Positions 26,572 through 35,825 are shown, numbered from the stretch's first letter. The stretch: DNA of 46,856 nt from Anaerotignum sp. (GCA_020024455.1 JAHHTU010000017.1:1-46856); one strand, 5' to 3'. The notes: generated by a model not told the origin, from the sequence alone. Translations and numbers: made by a program.

Positions 26572-29226
26572 ATGCATTACAAAGGATTAAATAGTAAGGA
26601 AGTTGCAGAATCACGAGCGAAATACGGAAATAATACCATTCCGGATTCTGAGCCAACAACGTTTTGGGCAGAGTTTAAGGAAACTTTTGGTGACCCTATG
26701 ATTCGTATTCTGCTAGCCATCGCAGTACTTATGATTGTGATGTGTTTGTTTGGTTATGCAGATATTTATGAACCAGTAGGAACAATTGTCGCTGTTTTGA
26801 TTGTGGCATTTGTTTCGGCAAAAACGGGTGTTGCAAGCGATACAAAGTATAGAGAACTGAAAGATAGCAGCAAAAAAGATCAATGCAAAGTGTATCGAGA
26901 CGATGTGATTACAGTTATTGATGTGGATGATGTTGTTGTTGGGGATAAAATTTTATTACAGTCTGGGGATAAAATTCCGGCAGACGGTGTTTTAATAGAT
27001 GGTACGGTAAAGGTAGATAATTCTGCATTAAACGGAGAAGCAGAAGAATGCCAAAAAACAGCAGCTGATGCAAGTTTTACATTGAAAGAAGAAATTACCG
27101 GTGACACATTTGTAGATGCACATTCCCTATTTCGTGGAGCTGTCCTGTTTGATGGGGAAGGCGTTATGGATGTACAAAAGGTTGGATTGTCTACCATGAT
27201 GGGGAAAATGGCAGAAGAAATGCAGGAAGATGAACCAGATTCACCTTTGAAGGTCAAATTGGCACATTTGGCAAACCTGATTTCAAAATTTGGTTATATT
27301 GGCGCCACTGTCATTGCGCTGCTATACTTTGGATACTTCATTTTGGCAGCAGGGGGAATAGAAGCTTATTTTGCCTCTGGTGCAACTGAAATTATAAAGG
27401 ATATTGTAGATGCAGTATCTCTTGCAGTTGTAATCATTGTTTGTGCAGTGCCAGAAGGGTTGCCACTGATGATTTCTTTGGTTTTGATGCAAAACACAAG
27501 CAAAATGTTGGATCATAATGTTTTGGTTCGGAAAGCAGAAGGAATTGAAACAGCAGGCTCTTTGAATATATTATTCAGCGATAAAACGGGTACGATTACA
27601 AAAGGCAGGCTGGAAGTTGTAGAATTTTTTACAGCGGACGGCATTGCAATTCCTTTGGATGAATTGTCACAACATGGTAAAATCAAAGGTCTTGTGGATT
27701 TGGCAATTGGGAAAAACACACAGTCCATGTTTGATGCAGAAGGCCGCATCATTGGTGGGAATGCTACCGATCAGGCATTGATGAAATTTATGGGGCCAGA
27801 GGTATTCCATCAGCTGGAAACAGGATGTAAAATTACAGCTTCGCAGGGCTTTAATTCCGCAAATAAATTCAGTCAGGCATACTTGGAGGAATATGGAAAA
27901 ACATTTTACAAAGGTGCGCCTGAAAAATTGCTTGCCGCTTCTCAGAAATATTTAAGCATGAATGGCGATGAGCATACCATCAATATGGATGTGCTGAATC
28001 AAAAAATTGATGAATTGGCAAACAAATCTATGCGTGTATTGGCATTTGGCTATTCCAATGCGCCCATGACAGAAAATGAAATTCATGCAGATACCACCAT
28101 CATTGGTTTGGTTGGTATTCGTGATGATGTAAGACCAGAAGCACGTGAAGCAATTGCAGAGGTACAAAATGCTGGTATTCAGGTTGTTATGATTACAGGG
28201 GACAGGCTAGAAACTGCTGTGGCGATTGCAAAGGATGCAAACCTTCTGCATTCCAATGACGATGTAGCTTTGACATCTGCACAGCTAAATGAATTGACAG
28301 ATGAAGAAGTCAAAGAAATCATTCCCCGTATTCGTGTAATTGCAAGAGCATTGCCTACGGATAAATCTAGAATGGTTCGCCTTTGTCAAGAGATGAATTT
28401 GGTTGTTGGTATGACGGGTGATGGTGTCAATGACTCTCCGGCATTGAAACGTGCAGATGTTGGTTTTGCTATGGGTAGTGGTACAGAAGCAGCGAAAGAA
28501 GCAGGTAAGATTGTAATATTGGATGACAATTTTAAGTCTATCAAAGATGCGATTTGGTATGGTCGTACCATCTATCATAATATTTTGAAATTTTGCAAAT
28601 TTCAGCTTGTCATCAATGTAGCAGCGGTGGTAGTCAGTGCATTGGCACCATTCTTTGGATTGCATGAACCTTTGAAGGTAACACACCTGCTGTTTGTTAA
28701 TTTGGTTATGGATGGCTTGGGTGCAATCATGTTGGGCAACGAGCCGGCACAGGAACGATATATGACAGAAAAGCCAAGACGCAGAAACGAAAGCATCATC
28801 AGCAAGTCTATGATGGTACAGATTGTTATTATGGGACTTTGGTTGACAGTGTTGAGCTTTGTATTTTTGAAGATACCATTCTTTGATCAATTCTTCCATA
28901 CAACAGAAGAAAAATATTCTGCCTACTTTGTACTGTTTATTTGGAGTGCGCTGTTTAACGGCTTTAATGTACGTGATGATGGATTTGCAATTTTCAAAGG
29001 ACTGAACGAAAATACCGGATTTATGAAAGTATTTATATTGATTATTCTGGTGCAGGCAGCGATTGTAAATTCTGGTTTGATTCCAGTAGAGGTATTTACG
29101 TGGATTGGAAATATGTTCAGCTGTGTACCAATTCCTTTGATTGCTTGGGGCGTAGTAGCAATATTGGCAATGAGTATGATTCCGGTTGATATGATTCGTA
29201 AAATGATTGGTCAGAATAGAACATAA
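26572..29226 (+). CDS. P-type calcium-transporting ATPase
   Basis: Membrane pump of 884 residues, the size of P2-type (SERCA/PMCA-like) Ca2+ ATPases. It carries the phosphorylation motif SDKTGT with Asp337, the ion-site segment VPEGLP in the fourth membrane helix, the hinge motif TGDGVNDSPALKRADVG, and NLVMDGLGAIMLGNEP in the sixth-helix region. It exports calcium from the cytosol using ATP. The N-terminal cation-ATPase domain starts with GLNSKEVAESRAKYGNNTIP. Calcium as the ion is inferred from family motifs and from the neighbouring calcium-binding TerD proteins. Confidence 0.93.
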   Translation: MHYKGLNSKEVAESRAKYGNNTIPDSEPTTFWAEFKETFGDPMIRILLAIAVLMIVMCLFGYADIYEPVGTIVAVLIVAFVSAKTGVASDTKYRELKDSSKKDQCKVYRDDVITVIDVDDVVVGDKILLQSGDKIPADGVLIDGTVKVDNSALNGEAEECQKTAADASFTLKEEITGDTFVDAHSLFRGAVLFDGEGVMDVQKVGLSTMMGKMAEEMQEDEPDSPLKVKLAHLANLISKFGYIGATVIALLYFGYFILAAGGIEAYFASGATEIIKDIVDAVSLAVVIIVCAVPEGLPLMISLVLMQNTSKMLDHNVLVRKAEGIETAGSLNILFSDKTGTITKGRLEVVEFFTADGIAIPLDELSQHGKIKGLVDLAIGKNTQSMFDAEGRIIGGNATDQALMKFMGPEVFHQLETGCKITASQGFNSANKFSQAYLEEYGKTFYKGAPEKLLAASQKYLSMNGDEHTINMDVLNQKIDELANKSMRVLAFGYSNAPMTENEIHADTTIIGLVGIRDDVRPEAREAIAEVQNAGIQVVMITGDRLETAVAIAKDANLLHSNDDVALTSAQLNELTDEEVKEIIPRIRVIARALPTDKSRMVRLCQEMNLVVGMTGDGVNDSPALKRADVGFAMGSGTEAAKEAGKIVILDDNFKSIKDAIWYGRTIYHNILKFCKFQLVINVAAVVVSALAPFFGLHEPLKVTHLLFVNLVMDGLGAIMLGNEPAQERYMTEKPRRRNESIISKSMMVQIVIMGLWLTVLSFVFLKIPFFDQFFHTTEEKYSAYFVLFIWSALFNGFNVRDDGFAIFKGLNENTGFMKVFILIILVQAAIVNSGLIPVEVFTWIGNMFSCVPIPLIAWGVVAILAMSMIPVDMIRKMIGQNRT

Positions 29227-29228
29227 TA

Positions 29229-29285
29229 TGGTATAATATAAGGGTACGGGGGTTCCATAAAATTCATTTTTTGGAACCTTCTTTC
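29229..29285 (+). promoter_or_regulatory. Extended -10 promoter and leader hairpin before the rhomboid gene
   Basis: TGG directly followed by TATAAT (29232-29237), then a hairpin GGTTCCA (29251-29257) with TGGAACC (29272-29278) and a short T/C-rich tail. The hairpin may end the ATPase transcript, with the promoter just before it, or act as a leader attenuator. Confidence 0.4.
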
Positions 29286-29316
29286 CTGTACAATGGGAGA
29301 TATGAGGTGAGCGATT

Positions 29317-29886
29317 ATGAGAAAGCTACAATACAATTCGCCTGTAATTTTGACATTTTTTGTGATATCATTTTTTTCACTGATTTTGGGATACATCACA
29401 AATACATGGACGACACATACTTTTTTCTCTGTATATCGTGCGTCCATGGCGAATCCATTGACTTATATACGCTTTTTAGGGCATATCTTTGGTCATGCCA
29501 ATATGGAGCATTTTCTTGGAAATATGCTTTTGTTGCTGGTAGTAGGTCCTCCTTTGGAGGAACGGTATGGAAGCAGTACACTGCTCATTGGTATTGTGAT
29601 GACAGCTGTGGTTTCCGGCATATTGCAATACATTTTTTTCCCACATACTGCATTATTGGGAGCAAGCGGTATTGTGTTTATGCTGATCATGCTTTCTTCT
29701 TTATCTGGTATGAAAGAAGGAAAGATACCATTGACATTGATTTTCGTAGCAATATTATATTTGGGTAGAGAAGTATATGAAATGATTTTTGTACAGGATC
29801 GTATTGCAAATTTTATGCATATTGTAGGTGGTGCTTGTGGTACTATGTTTGGATTTGGTGTGGCAAGAAAGAAAAACCTGTACTGA
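29317..29886 (+). CDS. Rhomboid family intramembrane serine protease
   Basis: Membrane protease of 189 residues with six hydrophobic segments, the minimal bacterial rhomboid core. The catalytic dyad is visible: Ser117 in LLGASGIVF and His168 in FMHIVGG. The early HIFGHANMEHFLGNM segment holds the conserved His/Asn of the oxyanion region. It cuts membrane-spanning substrates within the lipid bilayer. Placed between the calcium pump and the PRTase-TRSP gene on the same strand, it may be part of the Ter stress unit, though rhomboids are not standard members. Confidence 0.93.
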   Translation: MRKLQYNSPVILTFFVISFFSLILGYITNTWTTHTFFSVYRASMANPLTYIRFLGHIFGHANMEHFLGNMLLLLVVGPPLEERYGSSTLLIGIVMTAVVSGILQYIFFPHTALLGASGIVFMLIMLSSLSGMKEGKIPLTLIFVAILYLGREVYEMIFVQDRIANFMHIVGGACGTMFGFGVARKKNLY

Positions 29887-29961
29887 ATTGTATACATTCC
29901 ATCGTATCTTGGATATATTGTACCAAAGCAAAATTTATATGAATAGAGGAAGCGAAAAAAT

Positions 29962-31128
29962 ATGATATCAAAAACAAATGATATGACACAATCCATACTA
30001 CGTATTGCCAAACGTTTTGGTAATACAAAAAGAGCATATCTCTTGGTAAATGCCTTGCAGGCAAAGCATTTACCTTGCAGCCCAACTGCATCGTTGCGTA
30101 TGATGCAAAAGTTTGGAAGGCATTTACAAATAAAATATCCAAATACAAAATTGATTGTTGGATTTGCAGAAACAGCAACTGCCATTGGAGCTGCAGTTGC
30201 AGCATGTTTTGGACAGGACTGCATATATGTTCATACAACCAGAGAGGATGTAGCAGATGTATCCAAATGGATTTATTTTTTGGAGGAGCATAGCCATGCG
30301 GTAGAACAAAAGCTGTGTGCGGATTCTTTTGAAACATGGCTGGAAGATACACAGACCATTATTTTTGTAGATGATGAAATTTCTACGGGGAAAACATTGA
30401 TGAATATGATTTCTCAGCTCAAAGAAAAATTTCCTATGCTACAAGAAAAAACATTGGTTGCTGCCTCTATATTCAATCGTGTATCGCAAGAGGATGCGCA
30501 ACGAATGATACAGTATGGAGTACAAAGCGAATATTTGTATAGATTGCCAGATATTGACTATACTGCGGTAGTTCAGGAGCATTGTGTGACAGAAGCACAA
30601 AAAGCAGTGTCCCAAACAGTGACATGCAAAAAAGAAAGATTGAATTGTTCTATGCTGTGCAATCCAAGACAGGGCGTTGTAATACAGGAATATCTGGATG
30701 ATTGCAAGCACATGGCAGATCTTCTTTTTTCATACAGCAAACATGCCATAGCACCTGGAAGCAATATGTTGGTGCTTGGCACAGAGGAATGTATGTTTCC
30801 TGCGTTGATTTTTGGAAAGCTTTTAGAAGATCAGGATTGTGGTTATACGGTTCGTTGCCATGCAACTACAAGAAGCCCAATCGGTATTTGTGCAAGTGAA
30901 AAGTATCCTATTGCATCTGGAAAAAAGCTCAAAAGCTTTTATGAGCCCAATCGAGATACTTATATTTACAATTTGGAAACGTATGACATTATTTTTGTAA
31001 TTTCAGATACTGCCCTTGAGGATTTAGATGCATTGGAAAATCTTGCAGGTGCATTGTTGTTACAAGAAAATCAGAAACTCTACTATGTACAAGGAGGATG
31101 TAATGTTTGGAACATATCAAGAACATGA
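29962..31128 (+). CDS. Phosphoribosyltransferase-like protein with TRSP domain (Ter module)
   Basis: Soluble protein of 388 residues. The N-terminal phosphoribosyltransferase-like domain (about 1-230) carries VDDEISTGKT (136-145), a clear PRPP-binding loop with two acidic residues and the following Thr/Gly-rich turn. The C-terminal part holds the motif that names the TRSP domain, TRSP at 303-306 in HATTRSPIG. This two-domain order is a known component of Ter-linked biosynthetic modules, predicted to transfer ribose phosphate in making a nucleoside-like product. The substrate is unknown. Its end overlaps the next gene by 26 bases. Confidence 0.8.
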   Translation: MISKTNDMTQSILRIAKRFGNTKRAYLLVNALQAKHLPCSPTASLRMMQKFGRHLQIKYPNTKLIVGFAETATAIGAAVAACFGQDCIYVHTTREDVADVSKWIYFLEEHSHAVEQKLCADSFETWLEDTQTIIFVDDEISTGKTLMNMISQLKEKFPMLQEKTLVAASIFNRVSQEDAQRMIQYGVQSEYLYRLPDIDYTAVVQEHCVTEAQKAVSQTVTCKKERLNCSMLCNPRQGVVIQEYLDDCKHMADLLFSYSKHAIAPGSNMLVLGTEECMFPALIFGKLLEDQDCGYTVRCHATTRSPIGICASEKYPIASGKKLKSFYEPNRDTYIYNLETYDIIFVISDTALEDLDALENLAGALLLQENQKLYYVQGGCNVWNISRT

Positions 31129-32155
31129 TGTCACCATTCTGCTTACAGATATTTCTGGAAAGGTAGCTCCTTTGGATACGGAAGAAAGAGAAAAAAATAT
31201 TCAATCTGGTATACATTATTCTGAAATGCTGCCAATTGAGTATGAACCTTCTCCAGCATATATGGAAATTTATCATGATGCACTTTATCGGTATGCAAAA
31301 ATCACGGCACAGGCTGTCGCATCTGTTTCAGAGCAGATTTGGCAGGAAAAAGGAGAAAACGCTGTTTTGGTATCTTTGGCACGTGCAGGTACCTCTATTG
31401 GTGTTTTGATGAAAAGATATCTTGCATTTCGTTATCATGTAGAGATTCCACATTATACAATTTCCATTATCCGTGGACGAGGCATTGACAAAAATGCAAT
31501 GGATTACATATTATGCAGACATAAACCACAGAATATTCAATTTGTAGATGGATGGACAGGAAAGGGGGCAATACAAAAGGAATTGCATCAGGCAATGCAG
31601 GAATATCCGGGAGTCAATGCAGGTTTGGCTGTGCTGTCTGATCCTGCACATCTGGCAGAGAAGTATGGCACACGCAAAGACTTTTTGATTGCAAGTTCTT
31701 GCTTAAATGCAACTGTGTCGGGTTTGTTAAGTCGAACATTTTACCGAAAGGATATCATTGAGGAGGATGCCTTTCATGGTGCTGTATTTTACCAAAACCT
31801 GATGGATCAAGATGTGACATATGAATTTATACATACAATAGAAGCACATTTTGCTGCTGGCGATGTTGGAGATGTTTCTGATCTTCCGGTATCTAAAACA
31901 GCGCAGGAAGAAGTTCAAAAGATTTGTACAGATTTTCAAATTCAGGATATCAATTTGGTGAAACCAAGCATTGGTGAAACCACACGTGTGCTATTGCGCA
32001 GAGTACCGTGGAAGATATTGGTGCATCGTATGGATGACGAAGAACATCTGGGACAAATTTATCAGTTAGCAAAGGAGAAGGGCGTTCCAATCATACAATA
32101 TCCACTGGAAAATTACAAGGCTTGTGGATTGATTCGGAAAATTGCCGATAGCTAA
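31103..32155 (+). CDS. StiP/Pelota-domain protein (Ter module)
   Basis: Soluble protein of 350 residues. The N-terminal region with DVTILLTDISG, REKNIQSGIHYSEMLPIEYEPS, VSLARAGTSIGVLMKRYL and HYTISIIRGRGID matches the family annotated as StiP, named as a cysteine protease and proposed from comparative genomics to be PRTase-like. The C-terminal 80 or so residues (RVLLRRVPWKILVHRMDDEEHLGQIY...VPIIQYPLENYKACGLIRKI) match the Pelota/L7Ae-like RNA-binding domain. ATG 31103 is chosen for AAGGAGG at 31091-31097; the frame is open further upstream into the previous gene. The domain names are established, the reaction is not. Confidence 0.82.
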   Translation: MFGTYQEHDVTILLTDISGKVAPLDTEEREKNIQSGIHYSEMLPIEYEPSPAYMEIYHDALYRYAKITAQAVASVSEQIWQEKGENAVLVSLARAGTSIGVLMKRYLAFRYHVEIPHYTISIIRGRGIDKNAMDYILCRHKPQNIQFVDGWTGKGAIQKELHQAMQEYPGVNAGLAVLSDPAHLAEKYGTRKDFLIASSCLNATVSGLLSRTFYRKDIIEEDAFHGAVFYQNLMDQDVTYEFIHTIEAHFAAGDVGDVSDLPVSKTAQEEVQKICTDFQIQDINLVKPSIGETTRVLLRRVPWKILVHRMDDEEHLGQIYQLAKEKGVPIIQYPLENYKACGLIRKIADS

Positions 32156-32158
32156 AAT

Positions 32159-32914
32159 ATGAGTACAACAATATTTGCAAGTGATTTGGATAATACATTG
32201 ATGTTTTCCTATAAACATAAAACGGAGGATGATATTTGCATTGAAATGCTACATGGAAAAGAACAGGGTTTTTGCAGAAAAGAAACATTTGTACTGCTAG
32301 AGCAAATTATAAGCAAAGTATGTTTTATTCCGATTACCACACGTTCTATGGAGCAATATCACAGAATTTCTTTTCCCGCTGATTGTGTACCGCAGTATGC
32401 TTTAACCACCAATGGAGCAATTTTATTGCATGATGGAAAAATAGATGCAAACTGGTATGAACAATCTCAAAAAATCGCTGATATATGGAAAGAAGAATTT
32501 CTCAATATAGCATGTCAATTACGGGATATAGAAAAAATCAAGCGATTTCGTATGATAGATGATATGTATTTATTTGCTGCTTGTGACAATGCAGAAGATG
32601 CTCGTGAGGGAAAGGCTTATTTCAATGGCAAAACGGATTTGCATGTAGAAGTTTCCGGAAGAAAACTATATTTTTTCCCACCAGGGCTGAGTAAGGGGGA
32701 TGCGATTGATCGGTTGAGAGCGAAGTTTGCGCCTGACTGTATCATATCTGCAGGGGATAGTTGGATTGATATTCCGATGTTGCAACGTGCGGATTTCTCA
32801 ATTTTTATGGAGGAATATAACGTACAAACATCACAAATCATATGTTACCAAGGAAATGATGTGCGTGCGTATACAGCATTTGTGTTGCAGCAGGTGTTGC
32901 AAAAAATAACCTGA
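32159..32914 (+). CDS. HAD-superfamily hydrolase (Ter module)
   Basis: Soluble phosphatase-like enzyme of 251 residues. Motif I reads ASDLDNT (nucleophile Asp9, Asp11). Motif II is TTRS (about 60). The later acidic motif is SAGDSWIDIPML, and the Lys comes from GLSKGDAIDRL, the Cof-type order. It probably removes a phosphate from the product or an intermediate of the neighbouring PRTase-like proteins. It starts 3 bases after the StiP/Pelota gene stop and ends the cluster; no clear terminator follows before the T-box promoter. Confidence 0.86.
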   Translation: MSTTIFASDLDNTLMFSYKHKTEDDICIEMLHGKEQGFCRKETFVLLEQIISKVCFIPITTRSMEQYHRISFPADCVPQYALTTNGAILLHDGKIDANWYEQSQKIADIWKEEFLNIACQLRDIEKIKRFRMIDDMYLFAACDNAEDAREGKAYFNGKTDLHVEVSGRKLYFFPPGLSKGDAIDRLRAKFAPDCIISAGDSWIDIPMLQRADFSIFMEEYNVQTSQIICYQGNDVRAYTAFVLQQVLQKIT

Positions 32915-33040
32915 TGGCATCTGTTTTCAAAGAAAAACAATAAGCAGCAAAATGCCGATGTTCTGCATGTTTCCAATACATTTATCAATGGGAGATTGCA
33001 AAAGCACGGCATGGTTTGAAATAATTTATAACAAAAAGAG

Positions 33041-33068
33041 TTGACAAAACAAAACAGCATGATATAAT
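33041..33068 (+). promoter_or_regulatory. Consensus promoter for the T-box metYA operon
   Basis: Perfect TTGACA (33041-33046) and TATAAT (33063-33068) separated by 16 bases, about 50 bases before the leader's first conserved stem. Confidence 0.75.
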
Positions 33069-33116
33069 AGTCAACAACATAGAGAATATTGTTTCACAAA
33101 AACATCTGAATAATAA

Positions 33117-33377
33117 AAGCGATGATGGAAAGGGCTGAATGGCTGCGTTTACAGAGAGTCGGTGGTCGCTGCAAACCGATAACAAATCCATTCCATAGCC
33201 TATGGTTCCTGAGCTGGAGGTTCGAAAGTATCGTATGTTACCGGTAGGCTCCTCCCGTGATTGCTGCGTAAAGGCATAGGGCTTGTTGGAGCCCGAGAGG
33301 TGGCATATTTCTAGATATGCAATTTGAGTGGTACCGCGGTTTTCCCGTCTCAAAGGTTTTCTTTGAGGCGTTTTTTT
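33117..33377 (+). promoter_or_regulatory. T-box riboswitch, probably methionine-tRNA responsive
   Basis: Leader RNA that senses uncharged tRNA. The T-box AATTTGAGTGGTACCGCGG is at 33321-33339. The terminator stem CGTCTCAAAG (33346-33355) with CTTTGAGGCG (33361-33370) is followed by seven T. Stem I shows ACAGAGAGTCGGTGG and GCTGCAAACCGA, the AG-bulge and distal loop. An ATG at 33202-33204, on the 3' side below the paired AATGG/CCATT and GGCT/AGCC helices, is in the place of the specifier codon and would mean methionine. That agrees with the downstream metY and metA genes. The specifier call is inference from a hand fold. Confidence 0.88.
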
Positions 33378-33422
33378 ATACCCAAAATACAATTATGATT
33401 GATGTCTAAGGAGGTACAGAAA

Positions 33423-34712
33423 ATGAATAACTATCGTATGGAAACAAAGTGTGTACAGGGTGGATATACTCCGGGTAACGGAGAACCAAGACAAATTCCT
33501 ATCGTGCAAAGCACCACATTCAAATATAATACCAGCGAAGATATGGGCAAGCTTTTTGATTTGGAAACAAGCGGATATTTTTATTCCAGACTGCAAAATC
33601 CCACTTGTGACACAGTTGCGGCAAAAATTTGTGCATTGGAGGGTGGTACCGCAGCCATGTTAACATCTTCCGGACAGGCAGCAAATTTCTATGCTGTATT
33701 TAATATTGCAAATTGTGGAGATCATGTAGTGGCATCTTCTACCATCTATGGCGGTACATTTAATTTATTTTCTGTAACAATGAAAAAAATGGGCATTGAA
33801 TTCACATTTGTTGCACCAAACTGCTCGGATGAGGAACTGGCAGCAGCATTCCGTCCCAATACAAAAGCAGTGTTTGGAGAAACAATCGCAAACCCTGCAT
33901 TGACCGTATTGGATATCGAGCGTTTTGCAAAGGCTGCACATGAACATCAGGTACCATTGATAATTGATAATACATTTGCGACACCGATCAATTGCCGCCC
34001 ATTTGAGTGGGGTGCAGATATTGTCACCCATTCTACGACAAAATATATGGATGGGCATGCTTCTGGTGTAGGCGGTTGCATTGTGGATTCCGGTAATTTT
34101 GATTGGTTGGCACATGCGGATCAATTCCCAGGACTTTGCACACCAGATGACAGCTATCATGGAATTACATATGCAGAAAAATTTGGGAAGGAGGGCGCAT
34201 TTATTACAAAAGCAACTGCACAGCTCATGCGAGATTTTGGTTCCACACAATCTCCACAAACAGCATTTTTGCTGAATTTGGGACTGGAAAGCTTGCATGT
34301 AAGAATGGCACGTCATTGTGAAAATGCACTGGCAGTTGCAAAATTCTTAAAAACGCATGAACAAATTACATGGGTATCCTATCCCTCTTTGGAAGGTGAT
34401 CCATATTATGAAGCAGCAAAAAAATATATGCCAAATGGTACTTGCGGTGTTGTGAGCTTTGGTGTCAAAGGTGGAAGAGTCGCAGCAGAGAATTTTATGG
34501 GGCATTTGCACATTGCAGCCATTGAAACACATGTTGCAGATGCAAGGAGCTGTTGTCTGCATCCTGCAAGCTCTACACACAGACAAATGAATGATGAAGA
34601 TTTGCTTGCAGCAGGTGTTTCCGGTGATTTGGTAAGATTGTCCTGTGGGTTGGAAAATGCACAGGATTTGATTGAGGATATTGCACAGGCGTTGGAAGCA
34701 ATAAAAGAATAA
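33423..34712 (+). CDS. metY: O-acetylhomoserine sulfhydrylase (aminocarboxypropyltransferase)
   Basis: Cytosolic PLP enzyme of 429 residues that makes homocysteine from O-acetylhomoserine and sulfide (or methionine with methanethiol). Family signs: TKCVQGGY near the start, SRLQNPTCDTVAAKICALEGG, SSGQAANFYAVFNIANCGDHVV and the PLP lysine Lys207 in HSTTKYMDGHASG. The C-terminal SSTHRQM and RLSCGLEN bind the substrate carboxylate. AAGGAGG is 8 bases before ATG 33423, while 33402 would be too far upstream. It is under T-box control and leads into metA. Confidence 0.95.
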   Translation: MNNYRMETKCVQGGYTPGNGEPRQIPIVQSTTFKYNTSEDMGKLFDLETSGYFYSRLQNPTCDTVAAKICALEGGTAAMLTSSGQAANFYAVFNIANCGDHVVASSTIYGGTFNLFSVTMKKMGIEFTFVAPNCSDEELAAAFRPNTKAVFGETIANPALTVLDIERFAKAAHEHQVPLIIDNTFATPINCRPFEWGADIVTHSTTKYMDGHASGVGGCIVDSGNFDWLAHADQFPGLCTPDDSYHGITYAEKFGKEGAFITKATAQLMRDFGSTQSPQTAFLLNLGLESLHVRMARHCENALAVAKFLKTHEQITWVSYPSLEGDPYYEAAKKYMPNGTCGVVSFGVKGGRVAAENFMGHLHIAAIETHVADARSCCLHPASSTHRQMNDEDLLAAGVSGDLVRLSCGLENAQDLIEDIAQALEAIKE

Positions 34713-34740
34713 TAGCATATTAGGAAAGTGGGGGATGAAA

Positions 34741-35661
34741 ATGCCGATTAAAATTCCAAATGAATTACCAGCAGCCAAAACATTGGCTGAGGAAAATATA
34801 TTTGTTATGACAGAATGCCGTGCCATGACACAGGACATTCGACCATTGAGTATTCTTCTGTTAAATCTGATGCCAACAAAGATTGATACAGAAACACAGC
34901 TTTCCCGTTTGCTTGGAAATACACCATTGCAAATCGAGTTGGAATTGATTCATACCAAAAGTCATGAGTCAAAAAATATATCACAGGAGCATATGCTTTC
35001 CTTCTATAAAACATTTGCGGATGTAAAAGATCAAAAATACGATGGTTTGGTTATTACAGGTGCGCCAGTGGAAAAAATGGAATTTGAAGAAGTGGAATAT
35101 TGGGATGAGCTGGTGGAAATTATGGAATGGAGCAAAACACATGTGCATAGCACATTCCATATTTGCTGGGGCGCGCAAGCAGGATTGTATTATCATTATG
35201 GCATTCAAAAGCATATTATGAAAGATAAATTATTTGGGGTATTTCCACATCAATTGGAACGCAAACAATCCATATTGTTTCGTGGATCAGACGATATTTT
35301 TTATGTTCCACATTCCAGACATACTACAATTTTGAGAGAGGATATTGAAAAAGAGCCCGCACTCAAAATCATTGCTTCCTCAAAAGAAGCGGGAGTATAT
35401 GCAATTTCTACAAATGGTGGTAGACAAATCTTTATTACAGGACATTCCGAATACGATCCGCTTACATTAGAAAAAGAATATCTGAGAGATAAAAATGCGG
35501 GTTTGCCCATTGATGTTCCAAAAAATTATTATCCAAATGATGACGATACACAATCGCCGATGGTACGGTGGAGAGCTCATGCAAATCTGCTGTATTCTAA
35601 CTGGTTGAACTACTTCGTGTATCAAACTACACCATATGATATTACAAAGATTCAAAAATAG
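34741..35661 (+). CDS. metA: Homoserine O-acyltransferase, probable acetyltransferase
   Basis: Cytosolic enzyme of 306 residues, first committed step of methionine synthesis. The catalytic triad residues fall at their standard numbers: Cys142 in FHICWGAQ, His235 and Glu237 in TGHSEYDP. Residue 111 is Glu (GAPVEKMEF). In characterised MetA proteins Glu111 goes with acetyl-CoA use and Gly111 with succinyl-CoA, so this enzyme probably makes O-acetylhomoserine, which MetY next door consumes. ATG 34741 has GGGGG 6 bases upstream and gives the canonical MPIKIP start; ATG 34735 abuts the site. Confidence 0.95.
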   Translation: MPIKIPNELPAAKTLAEENIFVMTECRAMTQDIRPLSILLLNLMPTKIDTETQLSRLLGNTPLQIELELIHTKSHESKNISQEHMLSFYKTFADVKDQKYDGLVITGAPVEKMEFEEVEYWDELVEIMEWSKTHVHSTFHICWGAQAGLYYHYGIQKHIMKDKLFGVFPHQLERKQSILFRGSDDIFYVPHSRHTTILREDIEKEPALKIIASSKEAGVYAISTNGGRQIFITGHSEYDPLTLEKEYLRDKNAGLPIDVPKNYYPNDDDTQSPMVRWRAHANLLYSNWLNYFVYQTTPYDITKIQK

Positions 35662-35720
35662 GTATGTGAAAAGAAATATGATGATCAGACATCAATGATT
35701 TGATTTCCTGCTGTATTGCA

Positions 35721-35764
35721 AAAGGTACTTGTAGATGAAATATTACATAACAAGTACCTTTTTT
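35721..35764 (+). terminator. Terminator of the metYA operon
   Basis: AAAGGTACTTGT (35721-35732) pairs with ACAAGTACCTTT (35750-35761), followed by T residues. Confidence 0.85.
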
Positions 35765-35825
35765 CATCATATCATAAGATTGTAAGACGAGCAGTATATC
35801 GCAATAGTACCATAGAGATTTTCAC

